A stretch of DNA of 11,501 nt from assembly GCA_025362705.1 (NCBI GenBank), contig JANYFH010000243.1, forward strand, positions 1 through 11,501, in the 5' to 3' direction. The position numbers were made by a program, and so were the translations under genes. Shown here piece after piece: positions 7,085 through 11,501 of the stretch. The notes under the pieces are model-generated. The model saw only the letters and a program-made list of their open reading frames with translations. It searched no databases and was not told the DNA's origin. Every line of letters starts with the position of its first letter. The stretch's first letter is position 1. This DNA comes from Betaproteobacteria bacterium. Lineage in GTDB: Bacteria; Pseudomonadota; Gammaproteobacteria; Burkholderiales; Usitatibacteraceae.

Positions 7085-7800
7085 AAACGCGCGCCGCTCT
7101 TTTGTTCGCCGGCATTCTCGCCAACAGCGCGGCGACCATTGCGGATGTGCCGCCACCTGCGTTTTCAAGTCTCACGCCGGGGCAGGCCTTGCCAGCGCAA
7201 TTTCGCGTGATCAGTCTTCCCAAGATCGCGATCAATCAATTCTCGTTCGTTGCCATTGATGACAAAACGGTGCTGCGTGTGGATTCGTCCAGCAGCGCCG
7301 GCAGTGTCGGATTACCGTTGACGGCACCAAGAGGTACGAATACCTTGCTCGAGTGGCGCTGGAAAATAAGCCGCGTGCTCGATAAGGCTGATATGAGCGC
7401 CAGGTCGGGCGATGACTACTCCGCTCGTGTGTATGTGTTTTTCGATGTGCCGCTGGCGTCGCTTTCATTTGTCGAGCGCAGCAAAATACGCATCGCGCGC
7501 GCGCTGGCAGGCGTGGATGTGCCGACAGCGGCGCTTTGCTATGTGTGGACCAACACGCAACGTGCGGGCCACACACAATGGAGCACCTACACTAATCGCG
7601 CGCGCATGATCGTGCTGCAAAGCGGCGCCGCCAACGTTAATAAATGGCAGGGTGAATCGCGCAATGTCGCAGCCGATTTTCGCGACGCATTCGGCTTCGA
7701 TGCGCCAGCAGTAACTGGTGTTGCCGTTGGCAACGATACCGACAATACCGGAGAGCGCGTCACGACCTGGTTTGGCGATGTGACGTTGAAAAGCCGATGA
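7081..7800 (+). CDS. DUF3047 domain-containing exported protein
   Basis: Predicted 239-residue protein with a signal peptide of about 21 residues (MKTR, hydrophobic stretch, probable cleavage after TIA), so probably periplasmic. The mature part has the DUF3047 layout: LEWRWKI (90-96), GDDYSARVYVFF, LCYVWTNT, and near the C-terminus VAVGNDTDNTGE (GNDTDNTG at 217-224) before a terminal GDVTLKSR strand. The family is expected to be a beta-sandwich protein that binds a ligand rather than a recognised enzyme; no function is known. The start ATG overlaps the upstream TGA by 4 nt (ATGA) and the stop overlaps the next start the same way, implying coupled translation within the run. It is the second exported protein of unknown function in the cluster besides DUF547. 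Confidence 0.85.
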   Translation: MKTRAALLFAGILANSAATIADVPPPAFSSLTPGQALPAQFRVISLPKIAINQFSFVAIDDKTVLRVDSSSSAGSVGLPLTAPRGTNTLLEWRWKISRVLDKADMSARSGDDYSARVYVFFDVPLASLSFVERSKIRIARALAGVDVPTAALCYVWTNTQRAGHTQWSTYTNRARMIVLQSGAANVNKWQGESRNVAADFRDAFGFDAPAVTGVAVGNDTDNTGERVTTWFGDVTLKSR

Positions 7801-8930
7801 AGAAAAAACTCGTTCTGCTTGGTGCTGGCCATGCGCATGTGCATGTATTAAGTTCACTCACGCTGTTGGCGCCGCAACCATTCGATGGCGTCGAGGTCAC
7901 ATTGATTTCGCCCTATGCGCGACAGGTATATTCGGGCATGCTGCCCGGCTGGGTTGCGGGGCATTACGAAATTGATCAATGCGTGATCCCGTTGCCGCCG
8001 CTGGCGGCGCGTGCCGACGTACGGTTTCATCAAACATCAGCGTCGACAATCGATTTTGCGCAGAGCACAATTCATTGCAGCGACGGACAGCAAATTCCCT
8101 TCGACTTGCTGTCCATCGATACCGGGCCCGTCGCCAATCTCGCCATCGTTTCGGGGTTGGCGGAACACGCGATCCCGATCAGGCCAATCGAATCCTTCAT
8201 CGAATCGTACGCGAAGCTGGCGGACGATATCGAGGCACGGCATCAGAGCGGTGAACGCACCCGCGTCGCCTTCGTTGGTGCGGGCGCGGCGGGCGTTGAA
8301 CTTGCGCTGGCGATGCAGCATCGGTTCCGCAACCATAATGTCGGCGTGACGCTGATCTCGGCGGCGAACACCTTGCCTGGCAGCGTCGGCCCGCGCCTTG
8401 TCCGCATCATGCGTGCACGAGGCATCGCGGTGTTGGCGGGGCAGGCTGCGGCATGTGTCACGCAAGGTGGTGTCCAACTCGTATCGGGCGCGATGGTGGA
8501 AGCCGATGTTGTGATCGCCGCCACCGGTGCCTCAGCTGCCACCTGGCCGCGCGAGTCGGGTTTGAAGACGGACAAAGATGGCTTCATTCTGGTCAATGAT
8601 CGACTGCAATCGATATCGCACGCCAATGTATTTGCAGCCGGCGATTGCGCGACGATGGAAAATCATGCAAGGCCGAAATCCGGTGTCTATGCAGTAACAG
8701 CGGGGCCGCCGTTGAATGAGAATTTGCGCCGCGCTTTGCGTGGTGACGCGTTGCAACGCTATGTGCCGCAGACGCGTTCGTTGTATCTGATCAGTGCGGG
8801 GAACAGATACGCGATTGGATCATGGGGGAATTTTGCCTGGCAGGGTGCCTGGGTGTGGCACTGGAAAGATTTTATTGATCGGCGATTTGTGGAGAAATAC
8901 GTTATGCATGATTCGAGGAATGAACAATGA
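7797..8930 (+). CDS. FAD/NAD(P)H oxidoreductase of the 'N-terminal to SelD' family
   Basis: Predicted 377-residue flavoprotein of the NDH-2/sulfide-quinone-reductase-like group. FAD motif LVLLGAGHAHVHVL begins at residue 5. The family-typical LISPYARQVYSGMLPG (36-51) and AGHY (54-57) follow. The NAD(P) motif FVGAGAAGVELA starts at 159, and FAAGDCATM (279-287) is the second FAD contact, followed by KSGVYAVTAGPPL. There is no CxxxxC redox pair near the N-terminus, so electrons probably pass from NAD(P)H through flavin to a small acceptor or quinone. This matches the family (TIGR03169) that in some bacteria is fused to selenophosphate synthase SelD; here it is free-standing and no selD is in the window. 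It overlaps both neighbours by 4 nt. A role in reducing an arsenic or selenium intermediate is inference. Confidence 0.88.
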   Translation: MKKKLVLLGAGHAHVHVLSSLTLLAPQPFDGVEVTLISPYARQVYSGMLPGWVAGHYEIDQCVIPLPPLAARADVRFHQTSASTIDFAQSTIHCSDGQQIPFDLLSIDTGPVANLAIVSGLAEHAIPIRPIESFIESYAKLADDIEARHQSGERTRVAFVGAGAAGVELALAMQHRFRNHNVGVTLISAANTLPGSVGPRLVRIMRARGIAVLAGQAAACVTQGGVQLVSGAMVEADVVIAATGASAATWPRESGLKTDKDGFILVNDRLQSISHANVFAAGDCATMENHARPKSGVYAVTAGPPLNENLRRALRGDALQRYVPQTRSLYLISAGNRYAIGSWGNFAWQGAWVWHWKDFIDRRFVEKYVMHDSRNEQ

Positions 8931-9808
8931 TGAAGTCCGAACTCACCAGCAAGTACATTGAACTCCTGAAGGCGTCGCTTCTCAATGAACTTTATATCGA
9001 GAATGAGGCGCGCATTCTGCATACGTTCATCAACAGGCTGAACGGCGAGTTTGTCAATTTCAACGACTACTTCAATATTGGGCTGAGCAAGCCGGAAGTG
9101 ATGGGATTGCTGCGCGATGCAAAATTGAACGGCGACACGATTACCCTGTTGCAGAAAATGGCTGATGGTACCACCAGAGAAGCGCACGAGCTGCGCAATC
9201 TCACCGAGCTCTCGCACACGATGATAGGAAAAAAGCGGCTTGATCATCTTCAGCATTGCGTCGAAACAGTGCTCATTGAAAATATTCCGGGTGACTTCAT
9301 CGAGACCGGCATTTGGCGCGGCGGCGCGTGCATTTTCATGCGCGGGATTCTTTTTGCATATGGCATAACGGACAGAACCGTCTGGGCCGCCGATTCTTTT
9401 GAAGGCGTACCGCCGCCGACCTGGCCAGAGGATGCAGGTTTCGATATCAGCCGCGATGTGTTGCCAGTGCTCGCGGTACCGTTGGAAGACGTGCAGCAAT
9501 TATTTCGGCGCTATGGATTGCTGGATGACAAAGTGCAATTTCTCAAAGGCTGGTTCAGGGATTCATTGCCAGGTGCGCCGATTGAGAAGCTCTCGATTCT
9601 GCGCCTTGACGGCGATTTGTATGAGTCCACGATGACAGCGCTGGTGCCGCTGTTCGACAAGGTATCGCGCGGTGGATTTGTGATCGTTGACGACTATGGT
9701 TCATGCCCGCCCTGCAAGCGCGCGGTCGATGATTTTCGCGCGCAGCGGGGGATAATGGATGTGCTTCAGGTAATTGATGGGCAGAGCGTTTGTTGGCGGA
9801 AAAGTTGA
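8927..9808 (+). CDS. TylF/MycF-type SAM-dependent O-methyltransferase
   Basis: Predicted 293-residue class I methyltransferase of the macrocin O-methyltransferase (TylF) family. SAM motif I is FIETGIWRGG (124-133), ADSFEG (155-160) is the motif II acid loop, and the metal/catalytic region is LRLDGDLYEST (Asp228, Asp230) followed by IVDDYGSC (Asp255, Asp256), matching the Mg-dependent sugar methylating enzymes TylF and MycF. The N-terminal about 100 residues are helical and precede the SAM domain. Family members methylate sugar hydroxyls in macrolides and other natural products, so methylation of a sugar made by the upstream transferases is a natural guess; the substrate is unproven. The start overlaps the preceding stop by 4 nt; Shine-Dalgarno GAGGA (8915-8919) is 7 nt upstream of ATG 8927. 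It ends the five-gene run, 40 bp from the convergent rlmJ stop; I see no hairpin terminator there. Confidence 0.88.
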   Translation: MMKSELTSKYIELLKASLLNELYIENEARILHTFINRLNGEFVNFNDYFNIGLSKPEVMGLLRDAKLNGDTITLLQKMADGTTREAHELRNLTELSHTMIGKKRLDHLQHCVETVLIENIPGDFIETGIWRGGACIFMRGILFAYGITDRTVWAADSFEGVPPPTWPEDAGFDISRDVLPVLAVPLEDVQQLFRRYGLLDDKVQFLKGWFRDSLPGAPIEKLSILRLDGDLYESTMTALVPLFDKVSRGGFVIVDDYGSCPPCKRAVDDFRAQRGIMDVLQVIDGQSVCWRKS

Positions 9809-9848
9809 TTGGACGGTTGGGGCGCGGGATATTTCGAACAACATCTGC

Positions 9849-10706
9849 CTAATTCTCCTTCTGCTCCAGCACAAACCGGGCTGCCGAATCCCGCCCCAAC
9901 ACTTTCACGAGGTAGGGCATCACTTCCTGCAATGTTTTGTGCAGCGTCCACGGCGGATTGAGGATAAACAGCCCACTGCCACGCATGCCGAATCCATCCT
10001 CAGCCGGTGCGTTGACAGAAAGCGAGACATGCAGCCAGCTTTTTGCGGGCAGCGTTTTCAACATGGCGGGAAGTCGCTGGCTATCGGCGCGTGATAGCTG
10101 CGGATACCAGAGCATGTAAGTGCCGGTGGCGAAGCGGGTCAGCGCGTCTTTTAGTGCTACCTGCACAGTGCCGTAATCGCTTTTGTCTTCAAATGAGGGA
10201 TCGATCAGCACCAGGCCGCGACGCGGCAGCGGTGGCAATACCGCTTTCAAGCCCGCGTAGCCGTCCGTGGGCGCGACGATGGTACGGCGCTCTACTGCTG
10301 AGCCGAGTGCGCGAAAATTATCCAGCAGCAGCGCACTGTCGCTGCTGTGCAGTTCGAATAGCCGCAAACGATCCTGCGGCCTGAGAAGTCGTTGCGCAAT
10401 CCACGGCGAACCAGGGTACGCGCGCAGCTTGCCATCGGGATTGAGTTCGCGCACGAGGTTGACGTATTCGGCCAGTGGAGCCGGCATGTCTTTGCAGCTC
10501 CAAAGTCGGCCGATGCCGTCGATATGTTCCGAGAGTTTGGTTGCATAGCCGCTATCGAGTGCGTACACGCCTGCACCTGCATGAGTATCGATATACCAGA
10601 ACGGCGTTTCCTTCTGGCTGAAGTAGCGAATCAATTCAACCAGCAGGAAATGTTTCAGTACGTCGGCGTGGTTGCCTGCATGGAAGGCATGGCGATAGCT
10701 GAGCAT
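9849..10706 (-). CDS. rlmJ: 23S rRNA (adenine(2030)-N6)-methyltransferase RlmJ
   Basis: Predicted 285-residue protein, about the length of E. coli RlmJ (280). It opens with the family signature MLSYRHAFHAGNHADVLKH, followed by YIDTHAGAG (38-46, SAM-binding) and LIDPSFEDKSDY containing Asp169-Pro-Ser-Phe, the variant of the DPPY/F catalytic motif. It methylates N6 of A2030 in 23S rRNA during ribosome assembly. The ATG at 10704-10706 (CAT on the + strand) gives the typical start; a TTG seven codons upstream was rejected. It has no strong Shine-Dalgarno. A possible - strand -10 box TATAAC (10754-10759) has a poor -35. It converges on the methyltransferase gene at 9808 and diverges from the rpsP operon; it is probably unrelated to the arsenosugar genes. 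Confidence 0.95.
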   Translation of the reverse strand: MLSYRHAFHAGNHADVLKHFLLVELIRYFSQKETPFWYIDTHAGAGVYALDSGYATKLSEHIDGIGRLWSCKDMPAPLAEYVNLVRELNPDGKLRAYPGSPWIAQRLLRPQDRLRLFELHSSDSALLLDNFRALGSAVERRTIVAPTDGYAGLKAVLPPLPRRGLVLIDPSFEDKSDYGTVQVALKDALTRFATGTYMLWYPQLSRADSQRLPAMLKTLPAKSWLHVSLSVNAPAEDGFGMRGSGLFILNPPWTLHKTLQEVMPYLVKVLGRDSAARFVLEQKEN

Positions 10707-10827
10707 GTGGTCAATTGCCGATATCAATTCTCAAGGCAGTGAGCGTATCAGGAGTTATATAGGGATTAATTATTGTCCCGGTGAAATTTCATCCACGGAA
10801 CAAAGGAGACGATATTTTTGTAAGACT

Positions 10828-10883
10828 CCAATATCCACGGACTTTTCAGGCTGAAATACCCCGGAAATCCGCGTCAATGCTTG
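10828..10883 (+). repeat. 56-bp palindromic intergenic repeat, copy 3
   Basis: Begins CCAATATCC, contains CTTTTCAGGCT and ends TCAATGCTTG. It is the same length as the other two copies and identical to copy 2 at 40 of 56 positions without gaps, by hand count. Its arms pair less well than those of copy 2, so it looks like an older, decayed copy. It lies in the 368-bp spacer between rlmJ and rpsP, upstream of the rpsP promoter. The rest of that spacer (10707-10827) is AT-rich, and I see no gene in it. Confidence 0.7.
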
Positions 10884-10938
10884 ATTGTTGGCATTCAAAG
10901 CAAGTTCAGCAAACCGGACACGACGAAGCGGGTTGGCC

Positions 10939-10968
10939 TTGCACAGTGAAGCCATTTCCGCTTATAAT
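10939..10968 (+). promoter_or_regulatory. Sigma70-like promoter of the rpsP-rimM operon
   Basis: TTGCAC (10939-10944), an 18-bp spacer and a perfect TATAAT (10963-10968). It is the best promoter match in the window and is correctly placed for a ribosomal protein operon. The predicted start site is near 10975, leaving a leader of about 100 nt. Confidence 0.75.
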
Positions 10969-10974
10969 TCAAGG

Positions 10975-11074
10975 CTTTCCTGCTTCGGCAGGGATCAGTT
11001 ACCGGTTCTCAACCGGCCCGTTATCCGTTGTCAACGGATTGTTCAACCGGCTCAAGGCCAAACAGGAGAAACAA
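10975..11074 (+). promoter_or_regulatory. Structured 5' leader of rpsP with three consecutive hairpins
   Basis: The leader contains CCTGC-TTCG-GCAGG (10979-10992), CCGGTT-CTC-AACCGG (11002-11016) and ATCCGT-TGTCA-ACGGAT (11023-11039), all perfect stems. A second AACCGG at 11045-11050 could pair with CCGGTT 11002-11007 in competition with the first. The ribosome site AGGAG (11064-11068) follows. No T-tract is seen, so attenuation by termination is not supported; translational or mRNA-stability control is possible. Confidence 0.5.
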
Positions 11075-11335
11075 ATGGTCGTAATTCGCTTGTCGCGCGG
11101 TGGCGCGAGAAATCGTCCTTTCTATAATATCGTCGTTGCTGACTCACGCAATCCGCGTGATGGTCGCTTTGTCGAGCGCGTGGGTTTTTACAACCCGCTG
11201 GCCAAAGAAGGCGAAGAAGCTGTCCGTATTGCCATGGATCGCCTCACATATTGGCAGGGTAAAGGCGCGCAGGCTTCTGATACCGTGATGCGGCTCGTCA
11301 AGAAGCACGGCAAAAAAGTCGCTGCCGCAGTTTAA
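11075..11335 (+). CDS. rpsP: 30S ribosomal protein S16
   Basis: Predicted 86-residue protein, normal length for bacterial S16. The N-terminal MVVIRLSRGGARNRPFYNIV and the following DSRNPRDGRFVERVGFYNP are highly conserved in the family, as is DRLTYWQGKGAQASDTV. S16 is an early-assembling protein of the small subunit that stabilises the 5' domain of 16S rRNA. The start is fixed by AGGAG (11064-11068) 6 nt upstream and by family alignment; the frame is open upstream, but that part is leader. It is followed by rimM with no terminator in between, the standard order rpsP-rimM-(trmD-rplS). Confidence 0.98.
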   Translation: MVVIRLSRGGARNRPFYNIVVADSRNPRDGRFVERVGFYNPLAKEGEEAVRIAMDRLTYWQGKGAQASDTVMRLVKKHGKKVAAAV

Positions 11336-11382
11336 AACTGCGCGGCAGTCAGCAGCTAACCAGGCCGCGCGACGTGAGCAAA

Positions 11383-11501
11383 ATGGATGATGTCGTTGTC
11401 ATGGCGCGAGTTGCCGGTGCTTTCGGCATCAAGGGCTGGCTCAAGCTGCATACTTTCACCGAATCGCCCGACAGTCTCGATGCATACGCGTCGTGGTTAT
11501 T
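11383..11501 (+). CDS. rimM: 16S rRNA processing protein RimM (partial, N-terminal 39 codons)
   Basis: The frame runs off the window end. The visible N-terminus MDDVVVMARVAGAFGIKGWL followed by KLHTFTESPDSL matches the RimM N-terminal barrel domain, whose GAFGIKGW motif is characteristic. RimM binds S19 and helps mature the 30S head. The start is uncertain between ATG 11383 and an in-frame GTG at 11374 three codons earlier; neither has a strong Shine-Dalgarno. The gene lies 47 bp after rpsP, in the usual order, and presumably shares its transcript. Confidence 0.93.
   Translation, partial: MDDVVVMARVAGAFGIKGWLKLHTFTESPDSLDAYASWL

Noticed and set aside
9809..9848. Terminator between the convergent methyltransferase and rlmJ genes
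   Set aside because: No stem-loop with a T-tract is visible on either strand in the 40-bp gap.
10707..10727. TTG start extending RlmJ by seven residues
   Set aside because: RlmJ proteins begin MLSYRHxFHAGNHADVLKH, which matches ATG at 10706.
112..10883. CRISPR array as an explanation of the three similar repeats
   Set aside because: The copies are kilobases apart, diverged and separated by genes; there are no regular spacers or cas genes.
10781..11074. Upstream extension of the rpsP reading frame
   Set aside because: It covers the promoter, leader hairpins and ribosome site; S16 begins at ATG 11075 by family alignment and Shine-Dalgarno placement.

Overview
The window looks like a betaproteobacterial chromosome segment of moderately high GC. 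This rests on gene content and style: an rpsP-rimM operon start, a betaproteobacterial-type RlmJ, and Gram-negative signal peptides. No rRNA or tRNA is present to fix the taxonomy. Every gene is on the + strand except rlmJ.

Positions 1-9808 read as an arsenosugar-type (formerly 'radical SAM/selenodomain') cluster. The window opens in the last 33 codons of a Cys-rich radical SAM protein of the ArsS type. It is followed by a divergent metallophosphoesterase (243-1199), a patatin-like lipase (1300-2445), a fusion of a TVP38/TMEM64 (VTT) membrane domain to a flavin disulfide oxidoreductase (2484-4727), and an exported DUF547 protein (4815-5633). After a 142-bp spacer comes a run of five overlapping genes (5776-9808): a TIGR04283-type glycosyltransferase, a TIGR04282-type (DUF2064) transferase, an exported DUF3047 protein, an FAD oxidoreductase of the type fused to SelD elsewhere, and a TylF/MycF-type SAM-dependent O-methyltransferase. 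Co-occurrence of the ArsS tail with both transferase families is the main basis for the pathway call. A plausible reading is that ArsS builds an arsenic-adenosyl precursor, the phosphoesterase and transferases process and glycosylate it, and the oxidoreductases, lipase and exported proteins handle redox, membrane and envelope steps. Roles beyond the family names are inference.

Positions 9849-11501 are housekeeping. rlmJ (23S rRNA m6A2030 methyltransferase) lies on the - strand and converges on the cluster. Divergently, the rpsP-rimM operon starts from a good sigma70-like promoter and has a leader carrying three consecutive hairpins.

The spacers hold repeats. A 56-bp imperfect palindrome occurs three times in the same orientation (112-167, 5673-5728, 10828-10883), always between genes. 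Two other REP-like palindromes lie at 201-223 and 4733-4776.
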